Positions 1-8,325 of a stretch of 64,000 nt of DNA are shown in pieces; within the stretch, counting starts at the first letter, position 1, and the number at the start of each line of letters is the position of its first letter. Location: positions 57,476-121,475 of the forward strand of contig JAGHIE010000007.1 of NCBI GenBank assembly GCA_017887325.1, written 5' to 3'. The position numbers were made by a program, and so were the translations under genes. The notes below the pieces were generated by a model. It searched no databases, was not told the DNA's origin, and saw nothing but the letters and a program-made list of their open reading frames with translations. Source of the DNA: Oscillospiraceae bacterium. Lineage in GTDB: Bacteria > Bacillota > Clostridia > Oscillospirales > Ruminococcaceae.

Positions 1-1
1 T

Positions 2-226
2 GATAAAGTTACAAAAATAGACGATGAAATTAGAAGTTTAGCTGGAGGAAAAGGATCAGAATTAGGAACTGGTGGTATGATTACAAAATTAAATGCTGCA
101 GAAATAGCTTTGCAATCAGGATTTTCTATGATTTTAGCAAATGGTCAATCTCCAGAAGTTTTATATGATTTATTAGATGGAAAAAATGTTGGAACAATAT
201 TTTGTGCAGGAAATTTAGTTGAATAG
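2..226 (+). CDS. proB: Glutamate 5-kinase, C-terminal part (partial)
   Basis: First enzyme of proline synthesis (ATP-dependent phosphorylation of glutamate), cut by the window edge. The visible 74 codons contain the conserved stretch GTGGMITKLNAA of the amino-acid-kinase domain and then stop shortly after a GTIF segment. There is no room for the C-terminal PUA domain found in the E. coli enzyme, so this is the short, PUA-less form common in Firmicutes. It lies 17 nt before proA on the same strand, so the two form a proBA operon. Identification rests on the short conserved segment and on the neighbour. Confidence 0.88.
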   Translation, partial: DKVTKIDDEIRSLAGGKGSELGTGGMITKLNAAEIALQSGFSMILANGQSPEVLYDLLDGKNVGTIFCAGNLVE

Positions 227-243
227 AATACAGGAGGTGTGAT

Positions 244-1491
244 ATGAACTCAATGCAACAATTAGGGCAAAGAGCTAAAAAAGCAAGTTTTGAAATAAGT
301 TCATTAACTACACAGCAAAAAAATGATGTTTTAAAAGAAATATCTAATATTTTGATAGAAGATACAGATGAGATATTAAAACAAAATGAAATAGATATAC
401 AAAATGCTAAAAGCAATGGTATATCTGATGTTATGGTAGACAGACTTTTGTTAACAGAAGAAAGAATAAAATCTATATCTAAAGCAATAGATAAAGTTAT
501 ACAATTAGAAGACCCAGTAGGTGTAGTATTAGGTGGAGGAAAACAACCAAATGGATTAAACATAACTAAAGTTAGTGTTCCGCTAGGTGTAATTGGAATA
601 ATATTCGAATCAAGACCAAATGTTACAGTAGATGCAGCTGTTTTATGTATTAAATCTGGTAATGTTACTATATTACGAGGTGGAAAAGAAGCTATTAATA
701 CAAATAAAGCTTTAGTAAAATCAATGAGAAAAGCTTTGAAAAATAAATCATTGCCAGAAGATATGGTTTTATTAGTAGAAGATACATCAAGAGATAGTGC
801 TGTTGAAATGATGAAATTGAATGGCTTTATTGATGTTTTGATACCAAGAGGTGGAGCAGGTCTTATAAAAACTGTTGTTGAAAATTCAACTGTACCAGTT
901 ATTGAAACAGGCACTGGAAATTGTCATATATATGTAGATGAGAGTGCAACATTAGATATGGCAGTAAATGTAGTAAACAACGCAAAAACAAGTAGACCAA
1001 GTGTTTGTAATGCTTGTGAGAGTTTGTTAGTACATAAAAATATTGCTAATGAATTTTTAAGAAAAATATCTGAAAAATTTAAAGAGCATGATGTACAAAT
1101 ATTAGGGTGTGAAGAAACAAAAGAAATATTAAAAGATATAACACTTGCAACACAAGATGATTACATGACAGAATTTTTAGACTATAAAATTTCAGTGAAA
1201 GTTGTAAACGATATAGATGAAGCCATTGCTCATATAAATAAATACACTACAAAACATTCTGAATGTATAATAACTAATGATTTAAATTCTTCTATAAAAT
1301 TTACAACATTAGTAGATGCAGCTGCTGTATATGTTAATGCTTCTACTAGATTTACTGATGGTGGAGAGTTTGGGTTAGGTGCAGAAATAGGAATATCAAC
1401 ACAAAAACTACACGCAAGAGGACCTATGGGATTACAACAATTGACAACATCTAAATATATTATTCAAGGTAATGGTCAAATAAGGGTATAA
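244..1491 (+). CDS. proA: Gamma-glutamyl phosphate reductase
   Basis: Second step of proline synthesis: NADPH-dependent reduction of gamma-glutamyl phosphate to glutamate semialdehyde, cytoplasmic. The 415-residue length is normal for the family. The aldehyde-dehydrogenase-type fold is visible with the nucleotide-binding region (VPLGVIGIIFESRPNVT) and the catalytic Cys in the segment SRPSVCNACESLL; the C-terminus carries FGLGAEIGISTQKLHARGPM. A perfect AGGAGG at 232-237 fixes the ATG start. It follows proB directly. No clear hairpin terminator is visible after the stop. Confidence 0.96.
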   Translation: MNSMQQLGQRAKKASFEISSLTTQQKNDVLKEISNILIEDTDEILKQNEIDIQNAKSNGISDVMVDRLLLTEERIKSISKAIDKVIQLEDPVGVVLGGGKQPNGLNITKVSVPLGVIGIIFESRPNVTVDAAVLCIKSGNVTILRGGKEAINTNKALVKSMRKALKNKSLPEDMVLLVEDTSRDSAVEMMKLNGFIDVLIPRGGAGLIKTVVENSTVPVIETGTGNCHIYVDESATLDMAVNVVNNAKTSRPSVCNACESLLVHKNIANEFLRKISEKFKEHDVQILGCEETKEILKDITLATQDDYMTEFLDYKISVKVVNDIDEAIAHINKYTTKHSECIITNDLNSSIKFTTLVDAAAVYVNASTRFTDGGEFGLGAEIGISTQKLHARGPMGLQQLTTSKYIIQGNGQIRV

Positions 1492-1560
1492 AAACAATTA
1501 TTTGGTATATGTGTATATTATGTATGTGTTTATATCTTTTAAATTTAGATTAAAAGTAAA

Positions 1561-1649
1561 TTGACTAAAATACTTAAAAGGAATATACTTTTTAAGACAT
1601 ACTTTACATTATAAATAACAATTGTTTACACTGACTTTACATTTATAAT
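1561..1649 (+). promoter_or_regulatory. Two candidate sigma-A promoters for the LTA synthase-like gene
   Basis: Upstream candidate: TTGACT at 1561-1566, 17-nt spacer, TATACT at 1584-1589. Downstream candidate: TTGTTT at 1622-1627, 16-nt spacer, TATAAT at 1644-1649. Both point to the gene at 1697. Which one is used cannot be decided from sequence. Confidence 0.55.
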
Positions 1650-1696
1650 TATAATATTATAGATAGATGATGTGATTGATAGGAGGAGTGCGTTAA

Positions 1697-3445
1697 ATGA
1701 GTGATAAAACTAATAGTTTTAAACAAAAAGTAAGTTTATTAAGAGAAAAAAATCTAAATAGTAAATTAGGTTTAATTCTTACAATATTAGCACCATTATG
1801 GATAGTTTTAGTAACAGAAATAAACCAAAAAGGTAATTTATCATCATTTTTGACAATCGTTAAAACACCAAGTATATTGTTATTTGACTTTTTATTTGTC
1901 TTTGCAATATATGGATTTATATTATTACTAGTAAAGCGTTCTTGGATTTCAGCAACAATAACAGGCGTAGCAATGTACATATTGTCATGCGTAGAGTTTT
2001 ACAGATACAGAGCTAGTGGAGCTCACTTTACTATGGGTGACTTCTCATTGTTTACTAATGTTGGAGATGCTGCTAAGTTTGCAAAAATCCAAATATATCC
2101 TTCTTTAGTTATAATGTTGTTATTATTATTAGCTTATTTATCAGCTATGTTTATGTATACAACAAAAATAAATTTCAATTGGAAACATATGGTTCCTGGG
2201 TGTTCAGCAATAGCAATTTCTATGGTAGCATTTTTTATGGTACCAACAATATCAACACCTATATTCCAAGCATTTAATATAAATCATGGTAGTAGTGCAA
2301 ACAACTTTATTTTAGAAGAAAAATTCCAAGATAACGGAATGATATCATTTTTAGTTGAAAATGTTACAGATACAATAAAAACAGTTAACATAAAAGCTCC
2401 TAAAAATTATTCTGAACAAACAGTTAAAGATTTAGCAGTTGAAGTTCAAGCAATTCAACCTAAAGTAAAACCAAATGTAATAATGATTATGAGTGAATCT
2501 TATACAGATTTTAGAAAATTTGAAGAATTAAATGTTAGTGATGATTATTATACAAATTTTGATATAATGTCAAATGAAGGATTTAAAGGTACAGCATTTG
2601 TTCCAACTTTTGGTGGATATACTGTTAAATCTGAATTTGAATTATTATTTGGTTTACCAATAAAAAGTTTAAATGGTACACAAGCACCACAATCATTAAT
2701 AAATGACGAAGAACAACTTACAATTGCAAATTACTATAAAACACAAGGATATCATACAGCTTATATGCATCCTTATACAAGAGAGTTCTATGATAGAGGC
2801 GAGTTATTACCTAGATATTCTTTTGACAATTTGTATTTCCAAGAAGAAATCCCTGGAGAAAACTTTAGAAGATATAGAGACGATAAAGCAAACTTTGATA
2901 TGGCTGTAAAAGAAATTAAAGATAACGAAGACCCTACATACATTCATATAACAACTATGCAAAATCACATGCCTTACAATTTAAAAGAAGGTCAAACAGA
3001 ATTTGATTATTATATGGAAGGTATAAAAAATACTGATAAACGTTTAGGTGAATTAATGGAAGAACTAAAAAACATTGATGAACCAACAGTTGTTATGATG
3101 GTAGGTGACCACTTCCCATTCTTTACAGAAGAGAACAGTGCATATGACAAATTAGGAGTAACAAGTGAAAACTGTCAAGAACTATATGAACAACCATATG
3201 TTGTATGGGCAAACTATGATCAAGATTTCTCTAGTATGCCAACAGAAGTTGTATCATTATTCTATCTACCACATATCTTAATAGACTCTTTAGGTTTAGA
3301 AAAATCTGAACTTGGAGCTATAATGGATAAACAAATTGAAGTTTCACCAATATATACTTTAGAGTATGATGAAAATACAAAAAATGAAGTTTTAGATACA
3401 ATTACTTATGATATTATCTTAGGTGATGGATACGCAAAAAAATAA
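1697..3445 (+). CDS. LTA synthase family protein (membrane sulfatase-fold phosphoglycerol transferase)
   Basis: Predicted to transfer glycerol-phosphate from phosphatidylglycerol to a surface acceptor outside the membrane. The N-terminal ~210 residues hold about five membrane segments; the rest is an extracellular sulfatase-like domain. Visible active-site features are NVIMIMSES (metal-binding Glu), GGYTVKSEFELLFG with the nucleophile Thr at about residue 309, and VGDHFPFF (metal ligands). Length of 582 is somewhat shorter than B. subtilis LtaS. AGGAGG sits 10 nt before the ATG. Whether the product is lipoteichoic acid or another polyglycerol-phosphate decoration cannot be told. A strong terminator follows, separating it from the acylation genes downstream. 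Confidence 0.85.
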   Translation: MSDKTNSFKQKVSLLREKNLNSKLGLILTILAPLWIVLVTEINQKGNLSSFLTIVKTPSILLFDFLFVFAIYGFILLLVKRSWISATITGVAMYILSCVEFYRYRASGAHFTMGDFSLFTNVGDAAKFAKIQIYPSLVIMLLLLLAYLSAMFMYTTKINFNWKHMVPGCSAIAISMVAFFMVPTISTPIFQAFNINHGSSANNFILEEKFQDNGMISFLVENVTDTIKTVNIKAPKNYSEQTVKDLAVEVQAIQPKVKPNVIMIMSESYTDFRKFEELNVSDDYYTNFDIMSNEGFKGTAFVPTFGGYTVKSEFELLFGLPIKSLNGTQAPQSLINDEEQLTIANYYKTQGYHTAYMHPYTREFYDRGELLPRYSFDNLYFQEEIPGENFRRYRDDKANFDMAVKEIKDNEDPTYIHITTMQNHMPYNLKEGQTEFDYYMEGIKNTDKRLGELMEELKNIDEPTVVMMVGDHFPFFTEENSAYDKLGVTSENCQELYEQPYVVWANYDQDFSSMPTEVVSLFYLPHILIDSLGLEKSELGAIMDKQIEVSPIYTLEYDENTKNEVLDTITYDIILGDGYAKK

Positions 3446-3462
3446 GTAATATTTAACATAAT

Positions 3463-3500
3463 AAAAAGGTGTTGATTTGTGAAAAATCAACACCTTTTTA
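3463..3500 (+). terminator. Rho-independent terminator
   Basis: A 16-bp perfect stem (3463-3478 with 3484-3499) with a 5-nt loop and a T-rich 3' arm, 18 nt after the LTA synthase-like gene. Confidence 0.9.
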
Positions 3501-3545
3501 TGTATAATGTGTGTAAAATTTTAATGTAATTTTAAGAAAAAAAGC

Positions 3546-3574
3546 TTTTAAAATATACTAAAAAGTGATATACT
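3546..3574 (+). promoter_or_regulatory. Candidate promoter for the SGNH-DUF4358-MBOAT operon
   Basis: TTTTAA at 3546-3551, 17-nt spacer, TATACT at 3569-3574. The -10 is identical to the upstream promoter candidate of the LTA synthase-like gene. Confidence 0.5.
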
Positions 3575-3628
3575 TTTAAAGTAAAATGGTTTACAGATAG
3601 AGAGCAGAATTCGGGGGATAAAAAAGCT

Positions 3629-4507
3629 ATGCAAAACAGCAATTATAACATGCCAAGAAGGCGTAAAAAAAAGGTTAAGATAAAATATAAAAATGTTGCA
3701 ATAGCTTTAGCTTTGTTAGTGTTGTTACTATATGCGATGGTATCTTGTACCGTATCAGTTTTCAATAAAAACAAAGATGATAAAGACAAACAAAAGGCAG
3801 AAACATCACAATCTCAGAGTGATAGTAGTAACGATAATAACAAGGATAACTCAAAAATAGATGTTAGCAATACAAATAGTAAAGATAAAGAAGCCAATGC
3901 TTCAAATTCAGAAGTACCAAAGGATAAAGTACCACCTGAGCAAGTTTTGAACAACGCTGCATTTATAGGTGACAGTAGAATGAAAGGTTTAGTACTTTAC
4001 AATGGTTTAACTTCAATAAAAGATTATACCGACATTGGACTGAATGTAGAAACAGCTATGAACAAAGCTTTTATTCCATCACCAGATGGAAATGCAATTA
4101 CTATACAGCAAGCTTTATCAAGTGTTGGTGAAATAGAAAGAATTTACATTAGTTTAGGGATAAATGAATTGGGTTGGCCTAGTGTTGATGGGTTTATTGG
4201 AAAATATACAGAACTTATTAATATGGTAAAACAAACACAACCCAAAGCTAAGATATATGTTTTAGCGATTTTGCCTGTAACAAAAGAACGTTCAGATTCT
4301 GATGCAACATTTAACAATACAAAAATTAATGATGTAAATAAACAAATAGAGAAAATGGCTAAGGATTTAGGTGTTACATATTTAGATTGTAAATCAGCTG
4401 TTTCTGATCAGAGTGGAAGTTTGGTTGCAGATGCTTCTACAGACGGAATACATTTAACAAAAGCATATTGTGAAAAATGGTTGCAATTTATAAAAGAAAA
4501 TCCGTAA
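3629..4507 (+). CDS. Membrane-anchored SGNH/GDSL-type hydrolase
   Basis: A surface esterase/O-acyltransferase-like enzyme. A basic N-terminus and one membrane segment (about residues 24-46) are followed by a Lys/Ser/Asn/Asp-rich linker to about residue 100, then the SGNH domain: block I GDSR (Asp115, Ser116), block III-like GINELGW, and block V DGIHL supplying the Asp/His of the triad. The 292-residue length is normal. GGGGG 11 nt before the ATG is the ribosome-binding site. It starts an operon with a DUF4358 lipoprotein and an MBOAT acyltransferase, which suggests it transfers or removes acyl groups on a cell-surface polymer; the substrate is unknown. Confidence 0.82.
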   Translation: MQNSNYNMPRRRKKKVKIKYKNVAIALALLVLLLYAMVSCTVSVFNKNKDDKDKQKAETSQSQSDSSNDNNKDNSKIDVSNTNSKDKEANASNSEVPKDKVPPEQVLNNAAFIGDSRMKGLVLYNGLTSIKDYTDIGLNVETAMNKAFIPSPDGNAITIQQALSSVGEIERIYISLGINELGWPSVDGFIGKYTELINMVKQTQPKAKIYVLAILPVTKERSDSDATFNNTKINDVNKQIEKMAKDLGVTYLDCKSAVSDQSGSLVADASTDGIHLTKAYCEKWLQFIKENP

Positions 4508-4544
4508 AGATTAAATATATAAAGATAAGCGAGAGGTAAGAAAA

Positions 4545-5072
4545 ATGAAGAAAAAAATTATTTGTATGTTGTTAGTTTCAATGATGGTATTTACAATGGT
4601 GTCTTGTACAAAAGACAAAGGAAATACAGATGGTGGTAGTAGTTCATCAAGTAGTAGTAGTCAAGATAATTCATCAAATGTTGAAGTAAGTGCACAAGGT
4701 TTAGCAGATAAACTATTAAAAGAAATTGATTTTAAAGATGAGTTAGATAATATAGATACAGAAATGGCTTTAATGCAATATAATTTGACATCAGAAGAAG
4801 TTGAAGAAGTTGTTATGTATTTAAGTACTGGCGCTAGTGCTGAAGAAATTGCTGTGTTTAAAGTTAAAGGCGACAATTTAAGAAAAGTACAAAGTGCAGT
4901 TGAAAAAAGAATTTCTGATAAAAAAACATCTTTCAAAGATTATAATCCAGATGAGTTAGAAAAATTAGAAGATCCAACAATGTATGTAAATGGTAATTAC
5001 GTTGTTTTATGTATATCAGATGAAGATGATAAATCTAGAGATATAATAGATGAATATATGTCTGAAAAATAG
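4545..5072 (+). CDS. DUF4358 lipoprotein
   Basis: Small secreted lipoprotein of 175 residues. The signal peptide ends in a lipobox (TMVSC, Cys at residue 21) followed by a Gly/Ser-rich tether with a long serine run. The remainder is a compact alpha/beta domain resembling DUF4358, a family commonly found beside MBOAT acyltransferases in Clostridia. Its function is not established; position suggests an accessory role in surface polymer acylation. A second member of the same family is at 48257, beside a DHHW protein. The spacing to the MBOAT gene is 27 nt. Confidence 0.78.
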   Translation: MKKKIICMLLVSMMVFTMVSCTKDKGNTDGGSSSSSSSSQDNSSNVEVSAQGLADKLLKEIDFKDELDNIDTEMALMQYNLTSEEVEEVVMYLSTGASAEEIAVFKVKGDNLRKVQSAVEKRISDKKTSFKDYNPDELEKLEDPTMYVNGNYVVLCISDEDDKSRDIIDEYMSEK

Positions 5073-5099
5073 ATAAGAAACAGAAAAAGGAGATAATAA

Positions 5100-6557
5100 A
5101 TGGTTTTTAGTAGTGTTTTGTTTCTATTTTACTTTTTTCCGACAGTTTTAATATTATATTATATTTCACCGAGAAAGCTAAAAAATCTTATTTTATTTAT
5201 ATCTAGTTTATTATTTTATGCATGGGGAGAACCTGTATATATTGTTTTAATGCTTATAACAATAACATTGGGATATTTTAGTGGTCTTGCGTTAAATAAA
5301 TATTTGTTGGATGATAAAAAGAGAAGTGCTAAAGCAGTTGTAATTTTAACAGTCATAATAGATTTAGGGATTTTAGGATTTTTTAAATATGGCGATTTTG
5401 TAATAAACAATATAAATGCAATATTTAATCTAAATCTTCCACCGTTAAATTTACCACTACCTATTGGGATTTCATTCTATACATTCCAAACAATGTCATA
5501 CACAATTGACTTATATAGAGGGGATACAAAAGTACAAAGGAATTTTATCTCATTTGGTACATATGTAGCACTATTCCCTCAATTAATAGCAGGTCCTATT
5601 GTAAGATTTAAGACAGTAGCAGAAGAATTAGATACTAGAAAAGAAAATTTAGATGATTTTTCTAGTGGTATACAAAGATTTGTAATAGGTTTAGGAAAGA
5701 AAGTTTTACTAGCTAATAACATAGGAATGTTGTGGGATAGTATATCAGCTATGAATGTTAATTCACTGCCAGTTGTAACAGCTTGGATTGGTATTTTGGC
5801 TTATACATTCCAAATATATTTTGACTTTTCAGGTTATTCTGATATGGCTATTGGTTTAGGTAGAATGTTTGGTTTCCATTTCTTAGAAAACTTTAATTAT
5901 CCATATATATCTAAAAGTATTACAGAATTTTGGAGAAGATGGCATATATCATTATCAACATGGTTTAAAGAATATGTATATATTCCTTTAGGTGGTAACA
6001 GAAAAGGTATATTAATGCAATTTAGAAATATTGCTATAGTATGGTTATTAACTGGATTATGGCATGGTGCTAGTTGGAACTTTATTGCATGGGGTGTGTA
6101 TTTTGGAATAATATTGATGATAGAAAAATTATTCTTATTGAAATATTTACAAAAAGCTCCTAGTATAGTATGTCATATATACACTATGTTTTTAGTAATA
6201 ATAAGTTGGGCGTTATTTGCTTTTGATAACTTTACACAAGCATTTAACTATATAAAAGCTATGTTTGGTGGTTATGGAAATACTCTCTTAAATAATGAAA
6301 GTTTATACTTATTATTAACTAACTTAATAATGTTTGTAATATTGATATTAGCAAGTACACCTATTCCAAAAATATTAGCAGATAGATTTGCAAATTTTGG
6401 AAATAAATCAAAAGTTGAGAAAACATCAACTGTTGCTAGTGATGGAGGAGTATTATTCTTTACTTGTAAACAAATATATTTGGTTGTAATTTTAATAGTT
6501 ACAATTGCGTATATGGTTGATGCTAGTTATAATCCATTTTTATATTTTAAATTTTAG
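5100..6557 (+). CDS. MBOAT family O-acyltransferase (AlgI/DltB-like)
   Basis: Polytopic membrane protein (485 residues, about 11 membrane segments) that moves acyl groups from a cytoplasmic donor to an extracytoplasmic acceptor. Family hallmarks: PLPIGISFYTFQTMSY, FWRRWHISLSTWFKEYVYIPLGG, and the catalytic His in LTGLWHGASWNF (His322). It is closer in style to AlgI/PatA than to a dlt operon DltB, since no dltA, C or D is adjacent. The operon with SGNH hydrolase and DUF4358 lipoprotein points to O-acetylation of a surface glycan or teichoic acid. The ATG is preceded by AAAAGGAG. A terminator follows. Confidence 0.92.
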   Translation: MVFSSVLFLFYFFPTVLILYYISPRKLKNLILFISSLLFYAWGEPVYIVLMLITITLGYFSGLALNKYLLDDKKRSAKAVVILTVIIDLGILGFFKYGDFVINNINAIFNLNLPPLNLPLPIGISFYTFQTMSYTIDLYRGDTKVQRNFISFGTYVALFPQLIAGPIVRFKTVAEELDTRKENLDDFSSGIQRFVIGLGKKVLLANNIGMLWDSISAMNVNSLPVVTAWIGILAYTFQIYFDFSGYSDMAIGLGRMFGFHFLENFNYPYISKSITEFWRRWHISLSTWFKEYVYIPLGGNRKGILMQFRNIAIVWLLTGLWHGASWNFIAWGVYFGIILMIEKLFLLKYLQKAPSIVCHIYTMFLVIISWALFAFDNFTQAFNYIKAMFGGYGNTLLNNESLYLLLTNLIMFVILILASTPIPKILADRFANFGNKSKVEKTSTVASDGGVLFFTCKQIYLVVILIVTIAYMVDASYNPFLYFKF

Positions 6558-6563
6558 ATTTAG

Positions 6564-6591
6564 AAGGCGGTTTTATATCGCCTTTTAATTT
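6564..6591 (+). terminator. Terminator after the MBOAT operon
   Basis: AAGGCG (6564-6569) pairs with CGCCTT (6579-6584), followed by a T-rich tail. Short but well placed 6 nt after the stop codon. Confidence 0.75.
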
Positions 6592-6696
6592 TAGGTATTT
6601 ATTTAGAATATTTATAAATAAAATATAATAAGTTAATATATAGATTTTAAAATTTATATTAAAGCTAAAAAGTGACAAAAAATGCATTATAAAAAA

Positions 6697-6759
6697 TTGT
6701 ACAATAAAGTTATCCTGTTTGATATTTTGATTACGATATAAGAATAAATTTATTGTACA
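6697..6759 (+). promoter_or_regulatory. mcsA promoter candidate with paired TTGTACA operator-like repeats
   Basis: TTGTAC at 6697-6702, 17-nt spacer and TGATAT at 6720-6725 give a possible promoter. An 11-bp inverted repeat (TGTACAATAAA at 6698-6708 and its complement at 6749-6759) places one TTGTACA copy on the -35 and the other about 20 nt after the expected start. An alternative promoter lies upstream (TTTAGA 6602-6607, TATAAT 6624-6629). No CtsR-type heptad direct repeat and no CIRCE element is present. Confidence 0.4.
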
Positions 6760-6785
6760 TATTAAATGAAAGGAGAAAAAATAAA

Positions 6786-7265
6786 ATGATTTGTGAATAT
6801 TGTAATCAAAGAGAAGCAGAGGCAGTATTAAAACAAAAATTAAATGGAAAAATTCAAATAATTCATTTATGCTCAGTTTGTGCTAACTCAATGCTATTAA
6901 ATAATTTTTTCTCAGATTTTAGTGTTAATAATATTTTTGCAAAAAATCTTGAAACAATGCCAAAAACAAAAAAAGTTTGTAGCAAATGTGGAGCTTCTTT
7001 TGAAGATATAGTAAGCTCTGGAAGAATTGGTTGTAGTTATTGTTATGATGAGTTTGCAAATGAAATTAATAGAACAATTGAGAAAGTTCATGGTAAAGCT
7101 GTACATATAGGTAAAAAACCTAGAAGTGCTAAAAAAATAAGTGAAAGAAAACAACTTATTGCAGAATATAGAAACAAGCTTAATAAATTAGTTGTAGAAC
7201 AAGAATTTGAGGAAGCTGCATTACTTCGTGATAAAATAAAAATGTTAGAAAGCGAGGGAATGTAA
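6786..7265 (+). CDS. mcsA: McsA, zinc-binding activator of the McsB arginine kinase
   Basis: Partner protein of McsB in the Clp stress system. Four CxxC pairs are visible: CEYC and CSVC near the N-terminus, then CSKC and CSYC, matching the two zinc-finger units of McsA, and a C-terminal UVR motif (EQEFEEAALLRDKIKMLE). The ATG at 6786 is chosen because AGGAG lies 10 nt upstream; an upstream TTG-type extension would have no ribosome-binding site. Length is 159 residues. It ends 1 nt before mcsB, so translation is probably coupled. ctsR, which usually precedes mcsA, is absent here. Confidence 0.9.
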   Translation: MICEYCNQREAEAVLKQKLNGKIQIIHLCSVCANSMLLNNFFSDFSVNNIFAKNLETMPKTKKVCSKCGASFEDIVSSGRIGCSYCYDEFANEINRTIEKVHGKAVHIGKKPRSAKKISERKQLIAEYRNKLNKLVVEQEFEEAALLRDKIKMLESEGM

Positions 7266-7266
7266 A

Positions 7267-8265
7267 ATGAATCAAATAAGTAATTATGGGGAATATAGAG
7301 AAATTGTATTGTTTAGTAAAATTAAGCTGTTGAGGAATGTTGAAAACTTACCTTTTTGCAATAGAATGACATTAGAACAAAAAAATGTGTTAAAAAATAT
7401 CATAACTCAAATATATAGTTACAATGAGTATCTTTCTAAGTATTTAACAATGATAGATATGAACACAGCTACTGATGATGAGAAAAATTTTGCAAAACAA
7501 GCTTTATCAGAACAAGATGAAGTAGATAAATTAGTATTTACATCACATAAAAATGATGTATCTATTTGTGTAAATGATATTGAACACTTAACAATACAAG
7601 CTAACTGTTTAGGGTTAAACTTAAATAAAGTATATGGTATATGCAATAATATAGATGATATATTTGATAATAGTTTATCATATGCTTTTGATGAGAAAAA
7701 AGGGTATTTAACAACATCTCCATATGATTTAGGAACAGCTTTAAGAGCTTGTGTAATATTACATTTACCAGCTTTAGAACAATCGGGAATGATGCAAAGA
7801 CTAAGTGCTACAATAGAGAAAATGGGATTAAGAATTAGTAGCATATTTTCTGATGTTGATGATAATGGTGCAATATATAGAATATCAAATCAGTTGACAT
7901 TAGGAATAACTGAAAAAGATTCTATATTAAATTTAGATAGTATAGTTAGACAAATAATAGATAGCGAAATTTTAGCAAGAAATAATTTGATTCAAAACAG
8001 ATTACAAGTGGAAGATAGTGTATTTAGAAGTTTAGGTATATTAAAATATGCTAGAAGTATGAGTATTGATGAATTTTTGAGATTATATTCCAGAGTAAGA
8101 TTAGGAATAGCGACTTCAATTATAAAAGATATAGATTTAGATAAATTTGATGAACTTTTAAATATAGTAAATGATAATAACATTTGTAATATGGCTAAAG
8201 ATAGATTGTCTTTGGGTGAGAAAGATTTTATTCGTGCTAAAATTATAAGAGAAAATTTAAATTAA
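7267..8265 (+). CDS. mcsB: McsB-like protein; probable catalytically degenerate protein-arginine kinase
   Basis: Homologue of the phosphagen-kinase-fold enzyme that marks proteins with phosphoarginine for ClpCP. The overall alignment to McsB is clear by eye (YAFDEKKGYLT, LRACVILHLPALE, YRISNQLTLG, RSLGILKYAR, RVRLG). However, expected active-site motifs are altered: SSRIRLARN reads SKIKLLRN (Lys18, Lys20 instead of ATP-binding Arg), NEEDH reads NDIEH (residues 103-107), the catalytic Cys of SCPTN-GTG is Ser151 in TSPYDLGTA, and the GEGSEA loop reads SDVDDN. At 332 residues it is slightly short. It is intact, and sits between mcsA and clpC. It may be a pseudokinase or a scaffold. Confidence 0.85.
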   Translation: MNQISNYGEYREIVLFSKIKLLRNVENLPFCNRMTLEQKNVLKNIITQIYSYNEYLSKYLTMIDMNTATDDEKNFAKQALSEQDEVDKLVFTSHKNDVSICVNDIEHLTIQANCLGLNLNKVYGICNNIDDIFDNSLSYAFDEKKGYLTTSPYDLGTALRACVILHLPALEQSGMMQRLSATIEKMGLRISSIFSDVDDNGAIYRISNQLTLGITEKDSILNLDSIVRQIIDSEILARNNLIQNRLQVEDSVFRSLGILKYARSMSIDEFLRLYSRVRLGIATSIIKDIDLDKFDELLNIVNDNNICNMAKDRLSLGEKDFIRAKIIRENLN

Positions 8266-8276
8266 AATTAATCTCT

Positions 8277-8318
8277 CACAAAGACAATTTGTTATGCCTT
8301 AACAAATGTTTGTGGGGG
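8277..8318 (+). promoter_or_regulatory. Hairpin adjoining the clpC ribosome-binding site
   Basis: In the 60-nt gap between mcsB and clpC, CACAAA (8277-8282) pairs with TTTGTG (8309-8314) and ATTTGTTA (8287-8294) with TAACAAAT (8300-8307). The last stem base is the first G of the GGGGG ribosome-binding site (8314-8318). There is no U tract, so this is more likely a translational or RNA-processing element than a terminator. Confidence 0.5.
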
Positions 8319-8325
8319 ATTTTTT

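Noticed and set aside
126..914. Long minus-strand reading frame opposite proB/proA
   Set aside because: Antisense to clear proB/proA coding sequence, low-complexity translation, no ribosome-binding site. Similar antisense frames (for example 41786-42346 and 28748-29308) were left out for the same reason.
4641..4682. Tandem repeat or CRISPR-like element in the first DUF4358 gene
   Set aside because: It is only a run of Ser codons in the lipoprotein tether.
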